From: Bdellovibrionaceae bacterium UBA6502
GTDB lineage: Bacteria; Bdellovibrionota; Bdellovibrionia; Bdellovibrionales; UBA840
Assembly (NCBI GenBank): GCA_002436415.1
Contig: DJMA01000012.1
Location: 62,001-126,000 of the forward strand
Reading direction: 5' to 3'
Length of the DNA: 64,000 nt
Shown piece after piece: positions 7,258-15,851 of this stretch; the stretch's first letter is position 1, and each line of letters starts with the position of its first letter. A program made the translations under genes and the position numbers. A model generated the notes under the pieces. The model was not told the DNA's origin and did no database searches. It saw nothing but the letters and a program-made list of their open reading frames with translations.

Positions 7258-8686
7258 CCAAAGTAAACCTAAAAACGAAGTCTGTCGCTATATTGTAGTA
7301 AAAGCAAAAATAGACAAAAACTCCGATCTACGTTTTTCTATCAGCCCTGAAATCATGCATTGGCGTGATGATTTATGGATCATTGATTTAAACTCCACCA
7401 AAAGATATTGGTATGCAACGAGCTTGCAAAAAAACCAAAGCCTAGAAGATGCTTTAAAAGAACAACTCAATATTTCACTTGATAGTTTTCAGTGGATAAA
7501 CTGCAAGCACCCATGGCAAGGTCTAATGCTTCTACCTATGCTCTCAGAAGAAAGACGCCTATATTATTTTGAAGAAGACTATTGCCAAAACTTAGCGCGC
7601 TCTATCAGTTGGGAGTCATGGCTAAAAGAGTCAGACACTCTTTATAAGCACCTACAAAACCTGGTAAAACAAACTGCCTTAAGTAAGTTTTCCACAAAAC
7701 GCTCACAGCTCCTCAGAGCCATGGAACGATTAGGCTTAGAAGATGTCTATGACCTTGAACAAGCAGACACATCTTCTATACAAAAACGCTTCGGCCTTTG
7801 GATAGCTAAGCTATGGGAGTGGACTTTCCCTCAAAAAAGAAGTGATCTCCCTTTAATGCAGGGCTTGCAGGATTTAAATGAATTTCCATGGATCTGCGAA
7901 AAGCCGAAACAAACAGCTGCTAAGATGCGCGCTTTGGACTATTCAGTAGATCAATGGGATCAGTTAGAGCCTTTTTTACAAGAAGACATCGCACACATTG
8001 AAAAGGCCTTTTTGCGACAAAAAAAAATTTCTGTTTGCCAAATAGATTGGTCTTTAGAGTTATACGGTGGTCAAAGTTTTTCTCTAAAAATTGATTTCAG
8101 AAACCCTTATGCCATTTTTGATGACGCTCCAGTTTTTAATACAGCCTTAACCCAGGCCAGGTACCAGTTTGAAGCCTGGCAAAAAGATTTATCGGAAGAA
8201 AAGAGTTTCCATGATTATTTAGAAGCTTATAAAATCGTTTCCTGGAAACTAGAAGTTAGTAAAAACATTTATCTACAGCAATCTGAACAGAGCCTAGAAA
8301 TCGACAGTGGCATTACTAATTATTATAAAATTCTAGATCTAGAGAATAAACTCCCCAAGCCAATTGAGCATTACCGTATAAAAAAAGGTTTTGCCATTAA
8401 GGCTCATGAGACAAAAGAAAAAACAGAGGGAATCTTTACGCAAAAGGATAATTTGTGGACAAAAACAGCTAGTCATCGTCCACTCTACTACAAAACAACA
8501 CAAAAAAAATTACGCAATCTCCCCTATCGAAGCTTTTTCTTAGAGCGCAACTCAACCGATTGGTGGAAAGAAGAACACTCTGAAGATTACAACTGGGATT
8601 TCTACAAAAGTCACTACCAACGAAACTGGAACTGGATTGTAAAAAATAGCTTTGGAGAAATTTATGAACTCGGTAGATTTGATTAA
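7232..8686 (+). CDS. imuB: ImuB, catalytically degenerate Y-family polymerase homologue
   Basis: A 484-residue member of the Y-family-like ImuB group, which is thought to link the replication clamp to DnaE2 rather than to polymerise. Support comes from position between imuA and dnaE2, from the thumb-like helical stretch LLRAMERLGLEDVYDLEQ, and from the C-terminal ERNSTDWWKEEHSEDYNWDFYKSHYQ region. That region resembles the ImuB ending (ERI-x-x-GWW ... DYY). The N-terminus is strongly diverged and the acidic catalytic residues of active Y-family polymerases are not evident. The start at 7232 is set by GGAGGAGG nine bases upstream; an in-frame start at 7184 has no such site. The gene end overlaps dnaE2 by 23 bases. 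Confidence 0.8.
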   Translation: MSAQVLSFNQSKPKNEVCRYIVVKAKIDKNSDLRFSISPEIMHWRDDLWIIDLNSTKRYWYATSLQKNQSLEDALKEQLNISLDSFQWINCKHPWQGLMLLPMLSEERRLYYFEEDYCQNLARSISWESWLKESDTLYKHLQNLVKQTALSKFSTKRSQLLRAMERLGLEDVYDLEQADTSSIQKRFGLWIAKLWEWTFPQKRSDLPLMQGLQDLNEFPWICEKPKQTAAKMRALDYSVDQWDQLEPFLQEDIAHIEKAFLRQKKISVCQIDWSLELYGGQSFSLKIDFRNPYAIFDDAPVFNTALTQARYQFEAWQKDLSEEKSFHDYLEAYKIVSWKLEVSKNIYLQQSEQSLEIDSGITNYYKILDLENKLPKPIEHYRIKKGFAIKAHETKEKTEGIFTQKDNLWTKTASHRPLYYKTTQKKLRNLPYRSFFLERNSTDWWKEEHSEDYNWDFYKSHYQRNWNWIVKNSFGEIYELGRFD

Positions 8687-11600
8687 AAAAATCGGCTGGA
8701 CCGAGTGGTTAGTAAAAACCAATTATAGTTTTTTATCCGGTGCCTCTCACCCCATCGACCTGATCCATCGCTTTGAAATGGAAAACTATCAAGCCTATGC
8801 CATAAACGATTATGATGGTGTTTATGCATTGGCTCGCTGTCATCTTGAACAAATTAAATCCGGCGCCAAAGGAAAGCTGATACACTCTAGTGAGTTGCGC
8901 ATTAGACATAACAAAGAAGAACCTCTGTTACTACAAGACAGCCTAGTCGTGCTTCCTAAAAATAAATGCGGATATAAAACTCTAAATCAGATCATCAATG
9001 CCTCTAGAAAAACAGAAAATAAAGAGACTTCTTTATGCTTAGAGGACTTTAAAGACTTCTCGACAAAGGATCTAATTTGTTTACAACCCATGAGGGGAAG
9101 ATTGCGAAAGGGCTCTGCTAGCTCTTTTTACAAGGAGCTCAAAGAGCTATTTTCGGATTACTATTTATGTGTAAGTCGTCACCTACATCCAGCTGAAGAC
9201 TACTGGATCAAAGAACAACTAAAACTCTCCAAAGACTTAAATATTGGTGTACTCTATAGCCAAGATGTATTTATGCATCACCCATCACAGAAAGCTTTGA
9301 GTGATATTCTCCACTGCATTCGTACCAACAAAAATATCTTTAATAATAGTGAGCACTTCTTTCCCAATGCAGAACGCTATCCTCATTCTTTAGAAGCAAT
9401 TGCAAAGATCTACTCTGAACTCCCTGATTTTGAAAAGACTCTACTACTATCCAAAGAGCTCAATGAACAGGTTGATTTTAGCTTCCACGAACTCAAATAT
9501 CAGTACCCAAAAGAAATGATCCCCGAAGGCTTTACGGCTCAAAGTTATTTAGCTCATTTATGTTGGCAAGCCGCTAAAGAAAGATTTGGTATAAATATCA
9601 CAGAAAAAATGCGACAAATCTTACACAAAGAATTAGATATGATTGATCACCTTGGTTTTGCTGACTACTTTCTGACGGTTTGGGATATTGTCCGCTGGGC
9701 GAGATCTCAAGGCATTTTATGCCAAGGCCGTGGTTCAGCAGCTAATTCTTCGGTCTGTTTTGTTTTAGGAGTGACCTCTGTAGATCCAAACCATTTTGAT
9801 CTGCTGTTTGAGCGCTTCATGAGTAAAGAGCGTGGTGATCCACCTGATATCGATGTGGATTTTGAACATGAGCGACGAGAAGAAGTCATTCAATACATTT
9901 ACCGACATTATGGTAAAAAACGTGCCGCTATGGTGGCTAATGTAATTCGCTTTCGCAGAAAAGGTGCTTTACGCGCCGTAGGAAAAGCCCTTGGTATTCA
10001 AGAAGATATGTTAAGTTCAGCCTCAAAGCTTTATAGCAGCAAGGCTTTTCGCGGAAAATCCAGTGAAGATATCATTAACGACTTAGTAGTTGATCCACAG
10101 GATTACTTTGGCAGTACAAAAAGAGATTTAGAGCAAAGATCCTACAGAAAAAATGAAAGCGAAGCTAGAGGGATTGATCGTCAAATCGCTAATAAAGGGA
10201 CTCTTTCATCTTATTACAATTCATCGCAATATGAGACTCAAAAAGCTAAGCAAAATAGCTCGAGACATCATCCTAAAGCTAGAAATAACACAGCTTCTTT
10301 TGCTGAGGAGATTAATGAACAAGACCAAGAGCTTCTAAAAATCTTTTCACAAAAACAAATTCCTCCAGAAAATCTGTATAAACACTGGCAAGAAATGAGT
10401 GAAAAAATCATCACTTTCCCAAGACATCTTGGTCTACACTCTGGTGGCTTTATCATTGCCGAACATACAATTGACGAACTCTGCCCTACAGAGCCTGCCA
10501 GTAAAGAGAACCGCTACGTGGTGCAATGGTCTAAAGATGACATTGAAGGCCTAAACTTTTTCAAGATTGATGTCTTAGCTCTTGGGATGTTAACCGCTGT
10601 AAGAAAAAGTTTTGATTTAATCAAAAAACACTACAACAGAGACTTCCAACTTTATAGTATCCCTCAAGAAGATCCTTCTACCTACAGCATGATTCAAAAA
10701 GCTAACACCGTTGGCGTATTTCAAATCGAGTCTAGAGCTCAAATGAGTATGCTTCCTCGTTTAAAACCAAAAACTTTTTATGACCTTGTTATTGAAGTGG
10801 CAATCATTCGCCCAGGCCCCATTCAAGGTGGAATCATCCATCCTTTTTTAAGAAGACGAGAAGGTCTTGAACCTGTCGTTTACCCTGATGAGCGTTTGCG
10901 AAACATTTTATCCAGAACTCTTGGAGTAATAATCTTTCAAGAGCAAGCCATGCGTATAGCCATGGAAGTGGGAGACTTTAGCGCAGCCGAAGCCAACCAA
11001 CTACGAAAAAACATCGGTGCTTGGAGCATGCCTAGCAACAATAAAGATCTAAAAATCATTTTAGAAAAGCTAGCTCGTGGCATGAAAAGAAATAATTTAT
11101 CCGAAGAATTCACACAACAATTAGTCCAACAAATGAAGGGCTTTGCTGAGTACGGATTTCCCGAGTCACACGCTATTTCGTTTGCTTATATTGCCTACGC
11201 ATCTAGTTTTTTAAAATGTCACTACCCAGCGGCTTTTTTCTGCTCAGTTCTCAACTCCCAACCAATGGGCTTTTATTCTCCACATGCGTTATTGCAAGCA
11301 GCACAACGAGACGGCTGTAAGATATTTGCTATTAGTCTACAACATTCATTTTACGATCACAGCCTAGAAGCCATCAAAGGCAAAGAACCACCATTGTACG
11401 GTATCCGCTTAGGTTTTCGTTTAGTGAAAGGCTTGTCAAAAACCGCCGTTGAAAAAATCATAGAGGCCAGAGAAAAAAATGGAGCATTTAAAGACTTCGA
11501 GGATTTTTTAAGTCGCTGCCCTCTTTACAGAGATGAACTTACAGCCCTTGCCGCCACTAATTGCTTCCAAATCTTCGGAATGGATCGCCGCCAAGCTCTC

Positions 11601-12224
11601 TGGCTAGCGGAAGCTCTTCCCATTAAAGCCTTCATCGAACAACCTGAAAAAGACTTAAAATGGGCCAAAGAAGCTTCATTTGACCGTTTACAACGAGACT
11701 TTGCTTCCTTTCAGACTTCTTTAGGTGAACACCCTTGTCAGTTATTAAAAAAACAAAATTGGCCCTTCCCTATTGAACTGCCAAAGATTATTGCCTCTAA
11801 TAATTTTAACAAACTCATTAACAACCAAGTCTTTTACGGTTTTGGAATGGTCTTAGTCAGGCAAGCTCCACCTTCAGCAAAAGGCATGGTCTTTGTTACA
11901 CTTGAAGATGAGTACGGATTTATCAACCTTGCTTTAGCCCCGCCAATTTACCAAAAGTATTTTCGCCTGGTAGAAAACCACGCATTCGTGTGCTTTCGAG
12001 GAAAACTACAGAAACAAGGCGAAAGCCACTCTGTCCTAATTAAAGAGCTAATCTCACCTAAAATTCATGATAACTTGTTTTCACTCCAACAAAGTAGAGC
12101 TGAAAAAACATCAGAGAACATACAGCTAAAAAGTAAATTAGAAAAAACCAAATCTTGGATTCACCAACAAAAAGTAAAAATCAAAAACCTCCGAGAACTA
12201 AGCAAATCAAGAAACTACCAATAA
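8664..12224 (+). CDS. dnaE2: error-prone DNA polymerase III alpha subunit DnaE2
   Basis: A family-C polymerase of about 1186 residues, the length of DnaE2/ImuC. Domains in order: a PHP domain (NYSFLSGASHPIDLI); the palm with CQGRGSAANSSVCFVLGVTSVDP, PDIDVDFEHERREEVI (catalytic Asp pair) and FPRHLGLHSGGF; fingers (IRPGPIQGGIIHPFLRRR, GVIIFQEQAM); a helix-hairpin-helix; and a C-terminal OB-fold. Two oddities appear. The PHP metal-ligand His residues of the usual ELHC and ITDH-type motifs are replaced, so proofreading/PHP metal binding is unlikely. A polar low-complexity insertion sits around nucleotides 10115-10320. The start is the ATG with GGAG six bases upstream; a TTG at 8652 is less likely. 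The polymerase would bypass lesions in concert with ImuA and ImuB. Confidence 0.95.
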   Translation: MNSVDLIKKIGWTEWLVKTNYSFLSGASHPIDLIHRFEMENYQAYAINDYDGVYALARCHLEQIKSGAKGKLIHSSELRIRHNKEEPLLLQDSLVVLPKNKCGYKTLNQIINASRKTENKETSLCLEDFKDFSTKDLICLQPMRGRLRKGSASSFYKELKELFSDYYLCVSRHLHPAEDYWIKEQLKLSKDLNIGVLYSQDVFMHHPSQKALSDILHCIRTNKNIFNNSEHFFPNAERYPHSLEAIAKIYSELPDFEKTLLLSKELNEQVDFSFHELKYQYPKEMIPEGFTAQSYLAHLCWQAAKERFGINITEKMRQILHKELDMIDHLGFADYFLTVWDIVRWARSQGILCQGRGSAANSSVCFVLGVTSVDPNHFDLLFERFMSKERGDPPDIDVDFEHERREEVIQYIYRHYGKKRAAMVANVIRFRRKGALRAVGKALGIQEDMLSSASKLYSSKAFRGKSSEDIINDLVVDPQDYFGSTKRDLEQRSYRKNESEARGIDRQIANKGTLSSYYNSSQYETQKAKQNSSRHHPKARNNTASFAEEINEQDQELLKIFSQKQIPPENLYKHWQEMSEKIITFPRHLGLHSGGFIIAEHTIDELCPTEPASKENRYVVQWSKDDIEGLNFFKIDVLALGMLTAVRKSFDLIKKHYNRDFQLYSIPQEDPSTYSMIQKANTVGVFQIESRAQMSMLPRLKPKTFYDLVIEVAIIRPGPIQGGIIHPFLRRREGLEPVVYPDERLRNILSRTLGVIIFQEQAMRIAMEVGDFSAAEANQLRKNIGAWSMPSNNKDLKIILEKLARGMKRNNLSEEFTQQLVQQMKGFAEYGFPESHAISFAYIAYASSFLKCHYPAAFFCSVLNSQPMGFYSPHALLQAAQRDGCKIFAISLQHSFYDHSLEAIKGKEPPLYGIRLGFRLVKGLSKTAVEKIIEAREKNGAFKDFEDFLSRCPLYRDELTALAATNCFQIFGMDRRQALWLAEALPIKAFIEQPEKDLKWAKEASFDRLQRDFASFQTSLGEHPCQLLKKQNWPFPIELPKIIASNNFNKLINNQVFYGFGMVLVRQAPPSAKGMVFVTLEDEYGFINLALAPPIYQKYFRLVENHAFVCFRGKLQKQGESHSVLIKELISPKIHDNLFSLQQSRAEKTSENIQLKSKLEKTKSWIHQQKVKIKNLRELSKSRNYQ

Positions 12225-12345
12225 TTTTATCACTCAAATCATCAAAAATATCGACCTAAAAAACACAACAGAGCATAAGCTTAACAGATGAAATGCTAGA
12301 AAAATGTAAAGCGACAATCAACGCCATCAATAACTAAGGCCTAAT

Positions 12346-12373
12346 AGAGAAAGCTAGAAGACTAGCTTTCTCT
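12346..12373 (+). terminator. hairpin downstream of dnaE2, possible terminator
   Basis: A perfect 12-bp stem (AGAGAAAGCTAG with its complement) closes a 4-base loop AAGA. The following bases are pyrimidine-rich (TCTC) rather than a clean T run, so termination efficiency is uncertain. It lies about 120 bases after the dnaE2 stop. Confidence 0.45.
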
Positions 12374-12475
12374 TCTCAAAAGATTTCAATAGACACTCAT
12401 CCCCCCATAGCTTCCTCATCGAAATTACAAAAGATTCAAAATCAAATTCAAATCTACTTAAATGCAATTAATTTC

Positions 12476-12497
12476 CTGTGAATTCCCTGTAAAAAAG
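12476..12497 (+). promoter_or_regulatory. Pho-box-like direct repeat before alkaline phosphatase
   Basis: CTGTGAATTCC is followed directly by CTGTAAAAAAG, giving two CTGT half-sites spaced exactly 11 bases. This is the architecture of PhoB boxes, whose consensus half-site is CTGTCAT followed by four A/T-rich bases. The match is complete for CTGT and weak for the CAT part. It lies about 80 bases before the alkaline phosphatase start, which fits phosphate-starvation control. Confidence 0.5.
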
Positions 12498-12573
12498 CTT
12501 CGAAAAGCTGAATCTAATTGAATCTTAGGAAAAGATTTTCTAAACCACAGAGGGCAAACATAAAGGAGTCCTC

Positions 12574-14139
12574 GTGCAAAAAACTTTAAAAAAGAATTTT
12601 TATAGACTAAGTATCTTGCTTTTCAGCCTGCTACTTTGCAATCCCCTTTTCGCTAAGGCCAAAACAAAAAATCTTATTCTAATCATTGGTGATGGAATGG
12701 GACCACAACAAATTTCTCTACTTTACAGTTTTGCTGAATTCACAAAGACCGGTGTATTAAGCCCAGATCAATTTGCATTTGGAAAAATTGCTGATAACGG
12801 AACCGTAGCATACTCTGCAACCAACCCTGAACTTTATGCTGTTACAGACTCAGCTTGTTCAGCCACACATCTTGCAACTGGATACAAAAGCCTTCCAGGT
12901 GCTATTGGGGTAGACTCTCAAGGATATTCACGTCCAACAATTTTAGAAAAAGCCAAAAAGGCCGGAAAAGCCACAGGACTTGTGAGTGACACTAGAATCA
13001 CACACGCGACTCCAGCCTCTTTTGCTGCCCACGTAGGTAGCCGCGACGAAGAAACCGAGATCGCAGAGCAAATGCTTAAGACCGAACCTGATTTGATGCT
13101 AAGCGCAGGTGTAGGAGACTTTTTAAGTGAAGACAAACTAAAAGAATATACAAGTCAAAACATCGACTACAAAGCAAGAAGAACCGACGGAAAAGACTTG
13201 CTAAAACAAGCAAAGAAACAAAACTATGAATTGGCATTTAACATCCAAGAACTAAAAGCTACAAAAGGAAAAAAAGTCCTAGGCCTCTTTGCGGACAAAG
13301 GTATGCCTGACGGTACTTGGTACAAAGAAAACAAAAACAAAAAAGATCGTACAATGCCGACTTTGAAAGAAATGGCAATGCTCGCTATCGAAAAACTAGA
13401 AGGTGAAGAAAATGGTTACTTCCTAATGATCGAAGCTGGTCAAATAGATTGGGCTGGTCATCGCAATGATGCTGGTACCATGTTGCACCAGATGATAGAA
13501 GCAAATGAAATGCTAAACGCTGTATACGATCATGTTTCTAAAAACGAAGACACATTAATGGTAGTGACGGCAGACCATGAAACCGGTGCTTTTGGTTTGG
13601 CCTACAATATGTCTCGCCCACATCAAGTGGTTAAAGGCCTTAAAGGTCCTTTCTGGAAAAGTGGTTTTCACGCAAAACAAGACTACTTACGTTATGATGC
13701 CCTCGATGATATGTACCAACAAAAAATGAGCCTTTATGACTTGTTAGAAAAATACAAGAAAGAAAAAACATCTAAAAAAGACAAAAAACTACTTCGTAAA
13801 CTCATCGCAGAAAACACCGCCTACAATATCACCAAAGACCAAGCGAAATACATTCTAGACAATAAAGATCACCCTTACGGCCAAGGTAAAAAGAAGTATA
13901 AGAAATTCCCTAAACTTCAAGGACCATCCGCTTTCTACAGTAGTTCGACAAACACCCGAATTGCTATGCTAAGCCAAATCATTGGCCCCAAACAAGGAGT
14001 GACCTGGGGAACAGGAGGACATACAGCAACACCGGTTGGAGTGTTTAGTTTCTCTAAAAATGATAGTCACAAAGACTTTGGTGGCTTTCTTCACCACAGC
14101 GAATTAGGAATGAGACTTCAAAAAGTTTTAGGATTGTAA
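12574..14139 (+). CDS. phoA: exported alkaline phosphatase (PhoA family)
   Basis: A 521-residue alkaline phosphatase that releases phosphate from monoesters outside the cytoplasm. Signal peptide near residues 1-28 (ILLFSLLLCNPLFAKA). Metal and catalytic motifs follow: LILIIGDGMGPQQ (metal Asp), TDSACSATHLATG (Ser nucleophile after the DSA signature), RITHATPASFAAH, IEAGQIDWAGHRNDA, VVTADHETGAFG, and WGTGGHTATPVGVF near the C-terminus. It is longer than E. coli PhoA, with a Lys-rich insertion around residues 390-450 (KEKTSKKDKK). The start is GTG with AAAGGAG six bases before it; no ATG is suitably placed. It has its own terminator and a Pho-box-like site, so it is probably a single-gene unit induced by low phosphate. 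Confidence 0.93.
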   Translation: MQKTLKKNFYRLSILLFSLLLCNPLFAKAKTKNLILIIGDGMGPQQISLLYSFAEFTKTGVLSPDQFAFGKIADNGTVAYSATNPELYAVTDSACSATHLATGYKSLPGAIGVDSQGYSRPTILEKAKKAGKATGLVSDTRITHATPASFAAHVGSRDEETEIAEQMLKTEPDLMLSAGVGDFLSEDKLKEYTSQNIDYKARRTDGKDLLKQAKKQNYELAFNIQELKATKGKKVLGLFADKGMPDGTWYKENKNKKDRTMPTLKEMAMLAIEKLEGEENGYFLMIEAGQIDWAGHRNDAGTMLHQMIEANEMLNAVYDHVSKNEDTLMVVTADHETGAFGLAYNMSRPHQVVKGLKGPFWKSGFHAKQDYLRYDALDDMYQQKMSLYDLLEKYKKEKTSKKDKKLLRKLIAENTAYNITKDQAKYILDNKDHPYGQGKKKYKKFPKLQGPSAFYSSSTNTRIAMLSQIIGPKQGVTWGTGGHTATPVGVFSFSKNDSHKDFGGFLHHSELGMRLQKVLGL

Positions 14140-14160
14140 GAATCATTAAAATGTAAATTG

Positions 14161-14190
14161 AAAGCCTTAGCGAAAGCTAAGGCTTTTTTG
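14161..14190 (+). terminator. rho-independent terminator of the alkaline phosphatase gene
   Basis: Stem AAAGCCTTAGC with its perfect complement around a GAAA tetraloop, followed by six T. It lies between convergent genes and may also help terminate the minus-strand gene ending at 14200. Confidence 0.9.
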
Positions 14191-14199
14191 TTTGTAAGA

Positions 14200-15822
14200 T
14201 CAAAAGCCCGAAAGATACCATTGAAACAACAAATTCTCAGATAAAGCTCTTTCACTAAGACTTTGCTTTAGCTCAGCTTTATAAGTCTTAAAAACTTGGC
14301 GATTATTGCCACTTACTTTTAACTCTAAGCTTTTATAGGAAAAACCAAATTCTTGCTTAAATAGTTTTAAATATTTTGGTCTTGATCGAGCATAAGTCCT
14401 ACGCAGAGGCATATCAATCTTAGGGTTTTGATAAATATAATCCCCTAAAATCAACACACTTAAAAGCACTTCCGAGTCCCTTAAGTCACCGTGACTAAGC
14501 AACAATAAATAGATTTCAATTAAGGTCTTATCATTATTAATGGGTTCCAGACTAACATATTGCACTCTCCTGATTTTTTCGACTGGTGATTCAAGAGCCC
14601 AATCAGAAGTTACTTTTTCCTCTTTCCCCTGCTCCTTGGAGTCTTTTGAGCTTTCCTTCTTTACAAGCTCCTTATTGGAGGTTTTGTTTTTAGGCTCAAA
14701 ATAATTTACGATTTCTTCCCCTGTCATCTGGGCTACTTTAGTCAAAAGCTGATCATTTGCAGATTTTCCGAGGTATTTTTCTAGCGTAAAATAAGTAACA
14801 GGCATATCTAAACCTGCGATAAAGGGTAAAGACAAATCATTGTTTAATAAAGCTTCCGCAAACCCCCATTCCTGCCTTTTAGATTCCACAAAAAGAGGTT
14901 TATTAAAAAGAGAAAGATTGTGTATTTTAAACTCGCCCTCTAGGTATCTGCCAAATTCTTTTAAGAACCTTAGAATTTTTCCTTTTATATTTTTCGAAAA
15001 GGGATATCCCTGTTCAACAAAATATTCTTCTATTTTCTTAACCTCACCTAATTGCAAACGAAGTACAGAAACAATATAAAAACGTTCCAATAAATTTGTC
15101 TTTGTATGTTCATTTAAAAAGTCAAATAACCTAAGCTCAAACTCATTTTTTTCCAGGATATGCCAAGCCTCTTCTCTCGCTTCACTTTTTGCAATCGCAA
15201 AATCTTGCATATCTTCAATCTTTCTAACATCTTCTACGCTTTGATCTCTCTTAAAGTCTCGAGCACCTTCCCAATACAAAAGGTTTTTAACTAGCCTCTC
15301 GGTGGTTTTCTTTTTCTTCGCCAATTCACGAATCAATACATCTGGGTTGCTAGAGGCCTTGATTTTAGGAGCGGAAATAAACACTTCGTCAACAACTTCA
15401 TTATTTGGTACTTTCACAGGAACCTTATAAGATCTGTATTTTCGCCACAGAAGACGAAGTAGCTCTTTTTCCAAAAAATAGATAGAAAACTTTCCGTCAT
15501 AATAGTAGGTCTCAAAATGCTCAGCGGTGTAGAGTTGCAAATCATTATAAACGTCATTCTTGATGCCACTCGCCTCACCAAAGGCAAGGTTCCTATTAAT
15601 CAGTCGATGATAGAGATCAGAAAGCTTCATGGCAAATTCGAAACGCATTGTGTTTGCTTTTGGAGAGCCTGTTTGAATGGCTTGATTGAGTTTTCCAGCA
15701 AAAAGATTAAGTTCTTCATAGGTAACTTTGGCTGTCTTCGCACAGGAATAGCTCTGAGCACTTAGACTAATGCTAGCAAAGATAATACAAAAAGAAAAAA
15801 CATGATAAAGCCAATTTTTCAT
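14200..15822 (-). CDS. exported hypothetical protein, 540 aa
   Basis: Signal peptide MKNWLYHVFSFCIIFASISL, probably cut after SAQ. The mature protein is predicted mostly helical and highly charged. A Lys/Ser/Glu-rich low-complexity linker (KESSKDSKEQGKEEK) near residue 400 divides an N-terminal region from a C-terminal region of about 130 residues. No family was recognised. It is the last of four co-directional exported genes (20587 down to 14200), 29 bases after its upstream neighbour, so it may be co-transcribed with the gene ending at 15852. Function is unknown. Conserved order elsewhere would support a joint envelope role. Confidence 0.7.
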   Translation of the reverse strand: MKNWLYHVFSFCIIFASISLSAQSYSCAKTAKVTYEELNLFAGKLNQAIQTGSPKANTMRFEFAMKLSDLYHRLINRNLAFGEASGIKNDVYNDLQLYTAEHFETYYYDGKFSIYFLEKELLRLLWRKYRSYKVPVKVPNNEVVDEVFISAPKIKASSNPDVLIRELAKKKKTTERLVKNLLYWEGARDFKRDQSVEDVRKIEDMQDFAIAKSEAREEAWHILEKNEFELRLFDFLNEHTKTNLLERFYIVSVLRLQLGEVKKIEEYFVEQGYPFSKNIKGKILRFLKEFGRYLEGEFKIHNLSLFNKPLFVESKRQEWGFAEALLNNDLSLPFIAGLDMPVTYFTLEKYLGKSANDQLLTKVAQMTGEEIVNYFEPKNKTSNKELVKKESSKDSKEQGKEEKVTSDWALESPVEKIRRVQYVSLEPINNDKTLIEIYLLLLSHGDLRDSEVLLSVLILGDYIYQNPKIDMPLRRTYARSRPKYLKLFKQEFGFSYKSLELKVSGNNRQVFKTYKAELKQSLSERALSENLLFQWYLSGF

Positions 15823-15851
15823 AACATTCCAAATTCGGGAGTCGGTTTATA

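Larger units (their letters stand above)
12225..12573. other. non-coding gap between dnaE2 and phoA-type gene
   Basis: 349 bases holding a strong hairpin at 12346-12373 and a Pho-box-like repeat at 12476-12497. A short frame ending ATINAINN before a stop at about 12335 has no start or Shine-Dalgarno site and is not called. Confidence 0.5.

Noticed and set aside
8652..8663. TTG as the start of dnaE2
   Set aside because: GGAG lies after it and is placed correctly for the ATG at 8664.
12286..12335. Possible gene remnant ending in ATINAINN
   Set aside because: A stop lies about 25 codons upstream and there is no start or known homology.
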